Assembly (NCBI RefSeq): GCF_042678305.1
Contig: NZ_JBHUDT010000012.1
Origin: Gelatiniphilus marinus
Lineage (GTDB): Bacteria > Bacteroidota > Bacteroidia > Flavobacteriales > Flavobacteriaceae
Reading direction: 5' to 3' (one strand)
DNA: 16,644 bases
Within the stretch, counting starts at the first letter, position 1, and the number at the start of each line of letters is the position of its first letter. The notes under the pieces were generated by a model. It saw nothing but the letters and a program-made list of their open reading frames with translations. It was not told the origin of the DNA and searched no databases. Shown piece after piece: positions 1 to 8,176 of the stretch. Both the position numbers and the translations under genes were made by a program.

Positions 1-56
1 GTCAATGCCTATTAGGAATTGGGGCATTATTTTAAACCAATTTTTAACTATATTTG

Positions 57-89
57 AAAAAAGGGTTCAACTTTAAGAAAGTCAAACCC
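57..89 (-). terminator. Rho-independent terminator after the receiver gene
   Basis: On the minus strand, 23 bases after the stop of the receiver gene, GGGTTTGACTTT (89-78) can pair with AAAGTTGAACCC (74-63) across a three-base loop. This gives a 12-bp stem with two G-U wobbles, followed at once by six Ts (62-57). Stem, short loop and U-tract make this the clearest intrinsic terminator in the window. It would end the transcript of the 489-112 gene. Confidence 0.75.
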
Positions 90-111
90 TCGATAAATTA
101 AGTTTACACAC

Positions 112-489
112 TTAATGGGATAGTGTCGGGTAAAGATTTTTCTTAACTAATTCATCAAGTTCTTCTGGGTTAAAAGGTTTTGTAAGATAATCTTGAGCTC
201 CAAGTCTGTAACATTTTATACGCTCTTTACTTTCAGATTTACCAGATAACATAATAACAGGTGTATGCTTTGTAAAACCGCGTTTACGGAGTTTGGTTAA
301 AAACTCATAACCATCCATTTGAGGCATTTGAATATCGCTTATTATAAGGTCTGGAATATTATCTTCTAACCATAATGAGGCTTCAAATCCGTCTCTAATA
401 GTAGTAACATCGTAATTTTCGGAAAGGAAATTTTCAAGTAGCAGACAAATACTTAGCTCGTCATCTACAACTAATATTTTTTTCTTCAT
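112..489 (-). CDS. Single-domain response regulator (CheY-like receiver)
   Basis: This 125-residue protein is only a receiver domain, with no DNA-binding or enzymatic output. The acidic pocket is D9/D10, the phosphoacceptor is D52 in SDIQMPQMDG, the switch serine is S82 and the conserved lysine is K104 in the KPF motif, so it should be phosphorylatable. Proteins of this type act by binding a partner or as a shuttle in a phosphorelay. It lies 166 bp downstream of the UDP-glucuronate decarboxylase gene and is followed by a strong terminator, so it is either the last gene of that transcript or a separate unit. Its kinase is not identified. The two histidine kinases at 3443-6878, one with an Hpt domain, are plausible local partners, but that is inference. 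Confidence 0.9.
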   Translation of the reverse strand: MKKKILVVDDELSICLLLENFLSENYDVTTIRDGFEASLWLEDNIPDLIISDIQMPQMDGYEFLTKLRKRGFTKHTPVIMLSGKSESKERIKCYRLGAQDYLTKPFNPEELDELVKKNLYPTLSH

Positions 490-564
490 TGTTTCAAATA
501 ATTTAAGTTCACTTCTGGGGGTCTAATAATATTTACCAAAAACAATTCTAATAGTTTAAAATTA

Positions 565-581
565 TTTTAATGTGCCTATTT
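565..581. repeat. 17-bp direct repeat, copy 1
   Basis: TTTTAATGTGCCTATTT occurs here and again, identical and in the same orientation, at 3374-3390. Both copies are preceded by AGTTTAAAATT, 1 base before this copy and 14 bases before the other. The copies bracket the ugd-uxs pair. The function is unknown. It could be a shared regulatory site or the mark of an old insertion. Confidence 0.6.
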
Positions 582-655
582 AAAGTTTAACCTTTATTCT
601 GGCCTGTTACCAATTATTTACTCTTAAAATAGAGTAAGTTAAGCTTGTTTAATTA

Positions 656-1594
656 CTATATTGTATTTTTAAAAAAATCGATGGTTTTAATTAAACCACT
701 ATCTAACTTTACTTTAGGCGACCAGTTTAATTCTTTTTTAGCCAATGTAATATCTGGTTTTCTCATTAATGGATCATCTGAAGGGGATGGTTTGTAAACT
801 ATTTTAGATTTTGAACCAGTAAGTTTTATTACCTTTTCTGCGAGTTCTAAAATTGTAAACTCATCTGGGTTACCTGTATTAACCGGCCCAATAAATTCGT
901 TAGGTGTTGCCATCATTTTTATCATGGCCTCAACCAAATCATCTACATATTGGAAACTTCGTGTTTGATCTCCTTTTCCGTAAACAGTAATGTCTTGATT
1001 TTGTAATGCTTGAACAATAAAATTTGAAACCACTCGCCCATCGTTTGGATGCATTCTTGGGCCGTAAGTGTTAAAAATTCTAATAATTTTAATCTTAACA
1101 TTGTTTTGTTTGTTGTAATCTATAAATAATGTTTCTGCTGCTCTTTTCCCTTCATCGTAGCAAGAACGTTCTCCAATGGGGTTTACGTTGCCCCAATAAG
1201 ATTCTGGCTGTGGGTGCACCAATGGATTACCATAAACCTCGCTTGTTGATGCCTGTAATATTTTTGCATTGATTCGTTTTGCCAACCCTAGCATGTTTAT
1301 GGCTCCCATTACCGAGGTTTTCATGGTTTTAATGGGGTTGTATTGGTAGTGTATTGGTGATGCTGGACAGGCTAAGTTGTAAATTTCGTCTGCTTCTATA
1401 AAAAAAGGCGTGGTTACATCGTGGCGAATTAATTCAAAATAAGGGTTGCTTAGCAAATGGACAACGTTTTGTTTTTGTCCTGTAAAAAAATTATCTAAAC
1501 AATATACTTCGTTGCCTTCGTTTAATAAGCGTTCGCATAAATGCGACCCAACAAAACCAGCGCCTCCGGTAACAAGAACTTTTTTTCGTATCAT
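656..1594 (-). CDS. uxs: UDP-glucuronate decarboxylase (UDP-xylose synthase), SDR family
   Basis: This 312-residue enzyme would decarboxylate UDP-glucuronate to UDP-xylose in the cytoplasm, by NAD-dependent oxidation at C4, loss of CO2 and reduction. The N-terminal Rossmann motif is GGAGFVG (residues 10-16), the catalytic pair is Y146/K150 in CYDEGK, and the active-site TSE lies at 117-119. The segment GPRMHPNDGRVVSNF is characteristic of UDP-xylose synthases and separates it from UDP-glucose 4-epimerases. The length is normal for a soluble bacterial enzyme without a membrane anchor. It follows ugd by 38 bp, and Ugd makes its substrate, so the two form an operon feeding polysaccharide or glycan synthesis. 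A weak AT hairpin (618-637) lies just downstream. A C4-keto-sugar product is possible but less likely. Confidence 0.9.
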   Translation of the reverse strand: MIRKKVLVTGGAGFVGSHLCERLLNEGNEVYCLDNFFTGQKQNVVHLLSNPYFELIRHDVTTPFFIEADEIYNLACPASPIHYQYNPIKTMKTSVMGAINMLGLAKRINAKILQASTSEVYGNPLVHPQPESYWGNVNPIGERSCYDEGKRAAETLFIDYNKQNNVKIKIIRIFNTYGPRMHPNDGRVVSNFIVQALQNQDITVYGKGDQTRSFQYVDDLVEAMIKMMATPNEFIGPVNTGNPDEFTILELAEKVIKLTGSKSKIVYKPSPSDDPLMRKPDITLAKKELNWSPKVKLDSGLIKTIDFFKNTI

Positions 1595-1632
1595 ATTAGG
1601 GTTTAAATTAGTTGGTTGGTTTATGGTTTTAA

Positions 1633-2985
1633 TTAGCTTATTGGAGCTAGTTTGTTAATATTGGCAGAGGTCTTAATTCCAACACAGAAATAGTCGAATC
1701 CTAGTTCTTTCATTTCTTCTTTGTCATAAATATTCCTACCGTCAAAAATTGCTGGTTTATTTAACAGTTTAGCAACAATCTTAAATTTTGGTATTTTAAA
1801 TTCTGGCCATTCGGTTAATATGGCTAAACAATCTGCGTCTATTAATGCTTCGTATTGATCTTCGTAATAAGATATGGTATCTCCAAAATGATGCTTTGCT
1901 TCGTTTATGGCAATAGGGTCGTATGCTTTTACTAGAGCACCAGCTTCTAATAGTTTTTCAACTATTTTTAAGGATGGGGCTTCGCGCATATCATCGGTTT
2001 GGGGTTTAAATGAAAGCCCCCAGAGCACAACTGTTTTACCTTTAATATCGTTATTAAAATACTGCATTATTTTGTTATACAGTAATAGTTTTTGCTCATT
2101 ATTAACGGCTTCTACTGCTTTTAGTACGCGTAAATCATAATTGTATTCACTGGCTGTTCTAATTATGGCTTGTACATCTTTTGGGAAACAAGAACCACCG
2201 TAACCTATGCCAGGATAAATAAATTTGTTGCCAATTCGAGAATCAGACCCAATACCTTTTCTAACCTTATTGATGTCTGCTCCAACAATTTCGCAAAGAT
2301 TGGCGATGTCGTTTATAAAACTAATTTTAGTGGCAAGCATGGAGTTTGCAGCATATTTAGTCATTTCTGCCGATACTATATCCATAAAGATAACAGGATG
2401 CCCGTTAAGCGTAAATGGCTTGTATAGGGTTTTCATTAATTCTTCGGCTCGTGGGCTTTCTAAGCCTATTACAATTCTGTCTGGTTTTAAGAAATCGTTG
2501 ATTGCAGCGCCTTCTTTAAGAAATTCTGGATTCGAGGCAACATCAAAATCTACTTTTACTTGCCTTTTATCCAACTCTTCTTGAACGGCGTTTTTAACTT
2601 TAATTGAGGTTCCTACGGGTACTGTACTTTTGGTTACTATAAGGGTATAATCGTCTATGTGCTTTCCGCAATCGCGTGCAACGGCTAAAACATATTTTAA
2701 GTCTGCACTCCCATCTTCATCTGGTGGCGTGCCTACAGAAATAAAAACAGCCTCCGACTCTTTAACGGCACTGGCTAGATTAGTTGTAAAACTTAAACGC
2801 CCTTTTTGCATGTTTCGCAATATCATGGCCTCTAGTCCTGGTTCGTAAATTGGAACAATGCCTTTATTGAGGTTGTTAATTTTATTTTGGTCTATATCGA
2901 CACAAACAACTTCTATTCCAACTTCTGAAAAACAAGCACCTGTTACCAAACCAACATATCCACTTCCAACGATTGTAATTTTCAT
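1633..2985 (-). CDS. ugd: UDP-glucose 6-dehydrogenase
   Basis: This 450-residue enzyme performs the two-step NAD-dependent oxidation of UDP-glucose to UDP-glucuronate. The N-terminal NAD-binding motif is GSGYVG (7-12). The central domain contains the SAEMTKYAANSMLATK helix with K210 and N214, and the catalytic cysteine is C266 in GYGGSCFPKD. The C-terminal UDP-binding domain has WGLSFKPQTDDMREAPS. All expected catalytic residues are present and the length is normal for the bacterial class. It is the first gene of a two-gene operon with uxs, which uses its product. In Bacteroidota this pair usually supplies uronic acid and xylose donors for exopolysaccharide or surface glycans. The glycosyltransferase genes expected to use these sugars are not in the window. 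Confidence 0.95.
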   Translation of the reverse strand: MKITIVGSGYVGLVTGACFSEVGIEVVCVDIDQNKINNLNKGIVPIYEPGLEAMILRNMQKGRLSFTTNLASAVKESEAVFISVGTPPDEDGSADLKYVLAVARDCGKHIDDYTLIVTKSTVPVGTSIKVKNAVQEELDKRQVKVDFDVASNPEFLKEGAAINDFLKPDRIVIGLESPRAEELMKTLYKPFTLNGHPVIFMDIVSAEMTKYAANSMLATKISFINDIANLCEIVGADINKVRKGIGSDSRIGNKFIYPGIGYGGSCFPKDVQAIIRTASEYNYDLRVLKAVEAVNNEQKLLLYNKIMQYFNNDIKGKTVVLWGLSFKPQTDDMREAPSLKIVEKLLEAGALVKAYDPIAINEAKHHFGDTISYYEDQYEALIDADCLAILTEWPEFKIPKFKIVAKLLNKPAIFDGRNIYDKEEMKELGFDYFCVGIKTSANINKLAPIS

Positions 2986-3091
2986 GATAATAAATAATTT
3001 TAGATTATACTTTGCATGTTAAGGAACACTATTTTTAGTCGCTATTAGGCAATATATTGAATAACGTGATAGGGCTCTTAAAATTAATTTT

Positions 3092-3099
3092 CAAATATA
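3092..3099 (-). promoter_or_regulatory. Candidate Bacteroidota -7 promoter element for ugd
   Basis: Read on the minus strand this is TATATTTG, an exact match to the Bacteroidota -7 consensus TAnnTTTG. It lies 107 bp upstream of the ugd start. A TTTG (3118-3115) sits 15 bp upstream, which is shorter than the usual spacing to the -33 element, so the assignment is tentative. Confidence 0.35.
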
Positions 3100-3127
3100 G
3101 TAATGTTTTCCATACAAACATCGATTA

Positions 3128-3174
3128 AGTGTTAAAAAACACGATGAAATATTTATTTTTATCATTTTAACACT
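3128..3174. repeat. Inverted repeat with alternative pairings
   Basis: AGTGTTAAAA (3128-3137) is perfectly complementary to TTTTAACACT (3165-3174), with ATGA/TCAT able to extend the stem inward. The left arm can instead form a small local hairpin, GTGTT-AAAA-AACAC (3129-3142). The two structures exclude each other. The element lies upstream of the candidate ugd promoter, so an operator or an end-of-operon structure is as likely as an RNA switch. Confidence 0.4.
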
Positions 3175-3373
3175 AAAACCCTCTATAATCTGCATATTAT
3201 TCTTAATATTTTAAATTATAGTTTACTAGTTTTTTAGAACAAAATATTAATACTGGAATTTATTGACATAAAAGAACACCAATAGTGTTTTTTTAAAAGG
3301 TTTTCTAGCAGTTTAAAAACAAAAAAGCCAAATTGTTTTTGTTTTTTTAGTTTAAAATTGGACGATTGCTTTG

Positions 3374-3390
3374 TTTTAATGTGCCTATTT
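3374..3390. repeat. 17-bp direct repeat, copy 2
   Basis: This is identical to 565-581 (TTTTAATGTGCCTATTT) and has the same orientation. It lies 53 bp downstream of the Hpt kinase stop codon. Together the copies flank the ugd-uxs operon at a distance of about 2.8 kb. Confidence 0.6.
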
Positions 3391-3442
3391 TTTTACAAAA
3401 ATCAAATTTAACAAGTAGTATGGCTAAATTACGGCCTTTTAT

Positions 3443-4813
3443 TTAAACGTTTTGAAGATAAGCAGTTATGTTATTTAAAATAGACTTGAATGGTTTTTGG
3501 AGCGATATATCGCCCTGTGCTAAACTGTTTTCGTATTCTACTGCAATTTCATAACTTTTTTCAAGCCCCAAAATACTAATTTTGTGTTTAAGTTTATGAA
3601 CGCTTTGTGCGGTTAAATTATAATCTTTGTTTTTTAAATTTGTTAAGTACATTTGCTCTTCTTCTGGAAACTCTTTTTTTATGATATTCAAGATTTTTTC
3701 TTCAAATGCCTTGTCTCCTCTGGACATACTCTGAATGTAATTTAAGTTTGGCTTTTCCATGTGGTTCTTTTTTAATGTAAAATAAAATGTTGTTCCCTTG
3801 CCAACGGCAGATTTTAACCAAATCTCGCCTCCAAAAATAGCAACAATTTTTTTAACTATTGGCAAGCCCATACCAACAGCTTCAAGATTGGTATTCAATT
3901 TTTGAAATGTTTTAAATATTTTTTCAAAATAAACCTCCTTTATTCCTTTACCGTTATCGGTAATGAAAAATTGCCAATAATCGTCTTTGTTTTTAAATCC
4001 AATTTCTATGATGCCTTGGTCTTTGTCGTTATACCTTATGGCATTTTTTATTAAATGTTTAAAAAGCTGCTGCAAACGGTACGTATCTGCTTTTACAGTG
4101 GGCAAATTAGCTTGCACGTTTATTTTAATATGATCTGGAACAGCAATACTGTTTAAAATATCTTTAATTAGAATATTTAAATTAACATTATAAAACTCTA
4201 ATTTATTTTTAGTGATTGTTGAGTATTCTAGGATGCCGCTAATGAGCAAATCCATTTTTTTTACATTGTTTCTTATTAATTTTAAGTTGTTTTTTGCGTT
4301 ATCATCAAAAACATCTCCGTAGTCTTCTTTTAGGCAGGTTGTTAGATATTGTATGCTTCGTAAAGAAGATCTTAAATCGTGAGACACAATATGGCCGTAA
4401 TCGCTTAATTCTTCGTTTTGGTAAGCTAATTGGTTTAATAAGGTTTCTTTTTGTTTGTTTAGCTGTACAATTTCTTTGGCTTGATTATCGATTACATCAA
4501 CCAATTGTAAGCCATCTAAATTGGTATTTGCCGTTGTTTTGTTTTCTGGTATTTGCCGGATTTTAAGAGTTTCAAATACACCTTTTAACTTTTTTAAAAC
4601 CTCTTCTTGCTTTCTTGCTTCTTTTCTTAAATGCGTGGTTACCCTAAACAACTCTTCTGAAAATAAACCCATAGCCTCTTTTTGCTTGGCGAGTTGCTCG
4701 TCAAAATTGTTATAGGATTCGCCTACGGCTTTTAAAAACTGCTCTAAATTTTTATTAGTGGCAAAATCATTGCTTAAATGTTCTTGTATTTGTTTTTTAA
4801 GTAATGAATTCAT
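3443..4813 (-). CDS. Cytoplasmic histidine kinase with C-terminal Hpt domain
   Basis: The 456-residue protein has no membrane segment or signal peptide. Residues 1-130 are predicted coiled coil without a recognisable sensor domain. Next come a HisKA domain with phosphoacceptor H145 (HIVSHDLRSSLRS) and a HATPase domain with N257 in the N box, DNGKG (286-290) and GMGLPIVKKI (314-323). Residues about 355-456 form an extra helical region with HKLKHKISILGL, where H406 fits the phosphohistidine of an Hpt domain. There is no receiver between kinase and Hpt, so the relay would need a separate receiver protein. The gene starts 85 bp after the 659-residue kinase gene, and the two probably share a transcript. 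The Hpt call rests on motif and position and is less certain than the kinase call. Confidence 0.85.
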   Translation of the reverse strand: MNSLLKKQIQEHLSNDFATNKNLEQFLKAVGESYNNFDEQLAKQKEAMGLFSEELFRVTTHLRKEARKQEEVLKKLKGVFETLKIRQIPENKTTANTNLDGLQLVDVIDNQAKEIVQLNKQKETLLNQLAYQNEELSDYGHIVSHDLRSSLRSIQYLTTCLKEDYGDVFDDNAKNNLKLIRNNVKKMDLLISGILEYSTITKNKLEFYNVNLNILIKDILNSIAVPDHIKINVQANLPTVKADTYRLQQLFKHLIKNAIRYNDKDQGIIEIGFKNKDDYWQFFITDNGKGIKEVYFEKIFKTFQKLNTNLEAVGMGLPIVKKIVAIFGGEIWLKSAVGKGTTFYFTLKKNHMEKPNLNYIQSMSRGDKAFEEKILNIIKKEFPEEEQMYLTNLKNKDYNLTAQSVHKLKHKISILGLEKSYEIAVEYENSLAQGDISLQKPFKSILNNITAYLQNV

Positions 4814-4898
4814 TAATTGTTTAATAGAGTTGCGGTTAGGGTTTAATTTTATGCTCGTGCCAAATATTACCGATTTTGGTTTTTTGTATTTATAATAG

Positions 4899-6878
4899 TT
4901 ACTGTTTTTTAAGCGTAAAATAGAAGGTTGTACCTATATTTGGTTCGCTTTCTAACCAAATTTTACCCTCGTGCAATTCTACGATTTTTTTTACTATCGA
5001 TAATCCAATACCGGTTGAATCTTCGCTTTTGTTTAACGTATTGAAAATCCTGAATATTTTATGGTGGAATTTTTTTTCGATCCCTATGCCGTTATCTTTA
5101 ATGCAGAATTTATAGTGCGTACTTAATTCTTTAACATTGATATCTATGATACCTACTTCTTTATCAATAAATTTTACAGCGTTGCTTATTAGATTTTGAA
5201 ATAGTTGCTGAAGCTTTGTTTTGTTCCCTTTTATTATAGGCAATTTGCTTAAAACGTTTACGCTAATATGCTCTGGGATAAATAGCATTTGTATTAAATC
5301 TGTAACTACAGTATTAATGTTTACATCGCTTTTTTCTATTTCTTCTGAGCCTATGCTGGAATACTCAAGAATATCTGTTATGAGTTGTTCCATTTTTTCT
5401 ACTGTAGATTCTATCAAGCTGAAATTTTGAATACTTGCATTGTCTAGTTTTCCTTTATTATCTTCTTTTAACCAACTTACCAATGCACTTACGCTTCGTA
5501 AAGGCGATTTTAAATCGTGAGACACAATATGGGCATATTCTTGAAGCTCTTCGTTTCTCTTTTCTAATTTTAGTAGCAGATTTTCTTTTTGATTTTGTAA
5601 TTTCTTTATTTCAGTAATATCATAATACACACCTATAGAACCTGTAATGTTACCCTCTAAATCATAATTAGGTGCACCACTTGCCATCCAATATCTAATT
5701 TCTCCTTGTTTATTTTTAATTCGCAGCTCGTAAGATTCGATTTTTCCTTTTTTGCGTTCTTCTAATTTTTTTTTGACTAAATCAAGGTCTTCTTTAATAG
5801 GTAGCAGGTTTTTACCTTTAATACCAACAAGCTCTTCTTCTTTGTAGCCGGTCATGCTAAGAAAACTATCATTTACCATCAAAATAACATTTTCTGTATC
5901 TACCTCAATTAAGCCTAAATTTATATTAGAAATAATGCTGTAATACTTTTGCTGTTCTATTTCCAAGCGTTTAAGGTAAGTGCGAATTAGGGTAATATCT
6001 TTAAAGGTCCATAAACTCCCTTTTGATTGGTTTGCTTGAGCAATTGGCAGGTAATTTAGTTCTAAAATTTTACCGTTTTTAAACTCAATAACTTCACTAA
6101 AAACCGTTTCTTTTTTTTGGCTAATACTTTGTATGTTATTTAAAAAAGCCTCTGGTTTTGTTAGTAAATGACTTTTTTGTTTAAATACTTCTATATTGCT
6201 TAAACCCTGTAATTCTTCGGGTGGCACGCCTAAACTAAATAATTCAGTGAACTTTTTATTGGATGAGATAATACGGTGGTTCTCGTCTTCAAGCAGTACG
6301 CCATTATCCAAATTATTTACAAGTGTAGATAAACGGTTTTTAGATTCTAACAATTGTTCTTCATTGGCTTTTTCTTGGGTAATATCTCTTACAATACCTT
6401 GGGCTGCGACAGGTTTCCCTTTATCGTAAATAATATTGGCATTAATTTGTATTAAAATATGCCGTTTTTTTCGTGTAATTATCTTAAGGGTAAAATTGGT
6501 TAGCTGGCCTTCTTTATATAATATTTGATAGGATTCTAAAACCCGGGTTGTTTCGCTGGGGTGCAAAATACTATTAAGGTTACAATCTTCTTTGGTGTTT
6601 TTAAAATCGAACATGGCAACCGCGGCTTCGTTCATTTTCATAATATTACCAGCAAGATCCATTATAATATAAGGTTCTACTATGCTTTCGAACACCCCTT
6701 GTAATTGGGTGTCTCTACTTAAAAATAATTCCTCTAACTCTTTGTTGGTTTTTTTTAGCTTTTGGTTGGCTTTAAGAAATTCGGCTGTTTTGGTTTCTAA
6801 TTTTTTTTCGGCCTGTTTTCTTGCAGCTTTCTCTTTCTCTAAAGCTTGTTGTAATATTTCTATTTGCTCTTTACTCAT
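4899..6878 (-). CDS. Cytoplasmic PAS-domain histidine kinase
   Basis: The 659-residue sensor kinase starts with a charged coiled coil (about 1-55). Three PAS domains follow (about 56-168, 178-297 and 305-423). Two of them end in the typical DIT motif (RDITQEK, YDITEIK) and the third has KDITLIR. The HisKA domain has H454 in HIVSHDLKSPLRS. The HATPase domain has N566, DNGIGI (595-600) and TGIGLSIVKKI (622-632). No membrane segment is visible, so it senses an intracellular signal, though the ligand cannot be read from sequence. Its C-terminal half closely resembles the next kinase gene (3443-4813), including the LEYS motif after the H box and the FYFTLKK ending, which suggests tandem duplication. 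It has no attached receiver. The upstream gene at 7376-7786 encodes a possible partner. Confidence 0.92.
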   Translation of the reverse strand: MSKEQIEILQQALEKEKAARKQAEKKLETKTAEFLKANQKLKKTNKELEELFLSRDTQLQGVFESIVEPYIIMDLAGNIMKMNEAAVAMFDFKNTKEDCNLNSILHPSETTRVLESYQILYKEGQLTNFTLKIITRKKRHILIQINANIIYDKGKPVAAQGIVRDITQEKANEEQLLESKNRLSTLVNNLDNGVLLEDENHRIISSNKKFTELFSLGVPPEELQGLSNIEVFKQKSHLLTKPEAFLNNIQSISQKKETVFSEVIEFKNGKILELNYLPIAQANQSKGSLWTFKDITLIRTYLKRLEIEQQKYYSIISNINLGLIEVDTENVILMVNDSFLSMTGYKEEELVGIKGKNLLPIKEDLDLVKKKLEERKKGKIESYELRIKNKQGEIRYWMASGAPNYDLEGNITGSIGVYYDITEIKKLQNQKENLLLKLEKRNEELQEYAHIVSHDLKSPLRSVSALVSWLKEDNKGKLDNASIQNFSLIESTVEKMEQLITDILEYSSIGSEEIEKSDVNINTVVTDLIQMLFIPEHISVNVLSKLPIIKGNKTKLQQLFQNLISNAVKFIDKEVGIIDINVKELSTHYKFCIKDNGIGIEKKFHHKIFRIFNTLNKSEDSTGIGLSIVKKIVELHEGKIWLESEPNIGTTFYFTLKKQ

Positions 6879-7375
6879 TTATCATCAAGATTCATAAACT
6901 TTGCTTAAACCTCTTCTTTTTATTCTATAGATTTATTTTTTAAGCGGGTAATAACATATTAAAAACTAAAATTTTTCATATCGAACCTAATGCAAAGTAA
7001 TGCATTGCACTATAGATTTGCAAATTAAAGTTAAATGCTTATGGTTAAAAAAAAACAAACAAACGGCTGATTTTATGTTATTTGGTTTTTACAACTTCAA
7101 CTTAAATTGGTTATGAAATTATAAAGCATGTGCTTATCGGGCATTTTATTTGGAATGGTTGTCTTATTTATTAGGTTATGTAAAGTTACACTAAACAAAT
7201 TGCTATTATTACTTTTACAAAGTAGTATAATTAGCTAAACCTATTTTAGACAATGCAAAGCCTTCTTTAATTAATTTAAATGTGATTGGTATTAACTAAG
7301 CTTGTTTATTATTTGTTGGTTAATTTAATCTAAACTTTAACCAATTAAAATATTATAATATAGCTGCCTTAGAGT
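6879..7375. other. 497-bp intergenic region upstream of the PAS kinase
   Basis: This very AT-rich stretch has no credible gene on either strand. The only structure I can support is an 8-bp inverted repeat near its right end, listed separately. I see no exact TAnnTTTG element for the kinase promoter. The length suggests the kinases have their own promoter rather than reading through from the receiver gene. Confidence 0.5.
7316..7344 (-). terminator. Possible weak terminator after the Rcp1-like receiver
   Basis: TTGGTTAA (7316-7323) and TTAACCAA (7337-7344) form a perfect 8-bp stem with a 13-base loop, 32 bases past the stop of the receiver gene. There is no U-tract on the minus strand, so termination is uncertain. 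Confidence 0.3.
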
Positions 7376-7786
7376 TTAGTTGTCCTTAAATTTATTAACA
7401 CTCCAATAAGACAATAATTTTTCGATTTTAGAGGCATATTCTTCATATTTTAATGGTTTTAATATGTAACCTGCTATTCCAATCTCGTAACAAGCCAGTA
7501 AATCTCTTGGATTGCTAGAGGTTGTAAGAATAATTGTAGGTATATATTTTAAGTCCTTATCATTTTTAAGTATTGTTAAAAACTCGATGCCATTTATTTT
7601 AGGCATATTTAAATCTAATAAAATAATATCTGGGAGGTTATCTTTATCTTCTAGAAGACCTAAAGCATCTTCGCCATTACTTGCTTCTATAATTTTATGA
7701 GGCAAAGAAAGTGATGAAATTACTCGGGTGAATTTCATTATTTCTATCATGTCATCTTCTATCAATAATATTTTTAGTGTTTTCAT
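7376..7786 (-). CDS. Rcp1-like single-domain response regulator
   Basis: This 136-residue stand-alone receiver has the acidic pocket E10/D11/D12, phosphoacceptor D58 in LLDLNMPKINGIEF, T88/T89 at the switch position and K110 in the KPL motif. The LDLNMP signature and the DDMIEIMKFTR start resemble the Rcp1 group, receivers that often pair with PAS or phytochrome-type kinases. There is no output domain. It lies 497 bp upstream of a triple-PAS kinase and a kinase-Hpt protein on the same strand. It could accept phosphate from the former and pass it to H406 of the latter, but this pairing is inferred from proximity only. Confidence 0.9.
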   Translation of the reverse strand: MKTLKILLIEDDMIEIMKFTRVISSLSLPHKIIEASNGEDALGLLEDKDNLPDIILLDLNMPKINGIEFLTILKNDKDLKYIPTIILTTSSNPRDLLACYEIGIAGYILKPLKYEEYASKIEKLLSYWSVNKFKDN

Positions 7787-8060
7787 ATTAAAAAAGCTAC
7801 TATAAATGAATAAGTTAGGGTATTAAAAATAGTTTATTTTTTATGTTTATTGTATTTTTTTGGTTAAAGGCACCTTATACACAGACGAATAGACGAAAAG
7901 CTCTTTCAATAAGACCCATACTTAAAATGTTTAAAAAGCAAGCTTATCTTTACAATAAAAAATTTGATAGTTAAAACAAAATAACTGAAAAAACAGTAAG
8001 CTTGGTTACATTTTTTTATTCGACTAAAAAGGAAATGAGGGAATTTATTTTAGTTATCGC

Positions 8061-8096
8061 TATTAATAGGCTACAAACAACTCAATCCTATTAATA
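8061..8096. repeat. 10-bp perfect inverted repeat
   Basis: TATTAATAGG (8061-8070) and CCTATTAATA (8087-8096) are exact inverse complements separated by 16 bases. There is no U-tract on either side, so this looks more like a dyad binding site or recombination arm site than a terminator. It lies 25 bp from the tRNA terminator hairpin. Its function is unknown. Confidence 0.4.
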
Positions 8097-8110
8097 TATT
8101 CTTAAATCAT

Positions 8111-8150
8111 AAAAACATAAAAACCTGTAAATCATAACATTCACAGGTTT
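8111..8150 (-). terminator. Terminator-like hairpin following the tRNA remnant
   Basis: On the minus strand AAACCTGT (8150-8143) pairs with ACAGGTTT (8128-8121) across a 14-base loop, with extra ATT/AAT pairing inside. It is followed by TTATGTTTTTATG. It lies 26 bp past the tRNA-Pro 3'-end remnant on the same strand, where a tRNA gene's terminator would be expected. Confidence 0.5.
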
Positions 8151-8176
8151 ATGTTATAGATTGATACTATAATTTG

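Larger units (their letters stand above)
2986..3442. other. 457-bp intergenic region between ugd and the Hpt kinase gene
   Basis: There is no convincing ORF. The region holds a candidate ugd promoter element (3092-3099), an inverted repeat with two alternative pairings (3128-3174) and a short hairpin AACAC-CAATA-GTGTT (3275-3289) flanked by T or A runs. An A/T-only stem at about 3315-3346 follows. The right part holds copy 2 of the 17-bp direct repeat (3374-3390). The two AT-rich hairpins 95-170 bp downstream of the kinase stop are the best candidates for ending that operon, but neither is strong. Confidence 0.5.

Noticed and set aside
4..28. Hairpin AATGCC/GGCATT at the window edge as a terminator
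   Set aside because: It has only six pairs and a long loop, and the flanking gene to the left is not visible, so direction and role cannot be judged.
1446..2848. Plus-strand ORFs at 1446-1658, 1907-2140, 2170-2427, 2225-2584 and 2657-2848
   Set aside because: They lie antisense within uxs and ugd, both full-length enzymes with intact motifs. Their translations show no domain or signal.
3315..3346. A/T-only inverted repeat as a CRISPR or IS end
   Set aside because: It is low-complexity A and T with a single loop. There is no repeated spacer pattern or transposase nearby.
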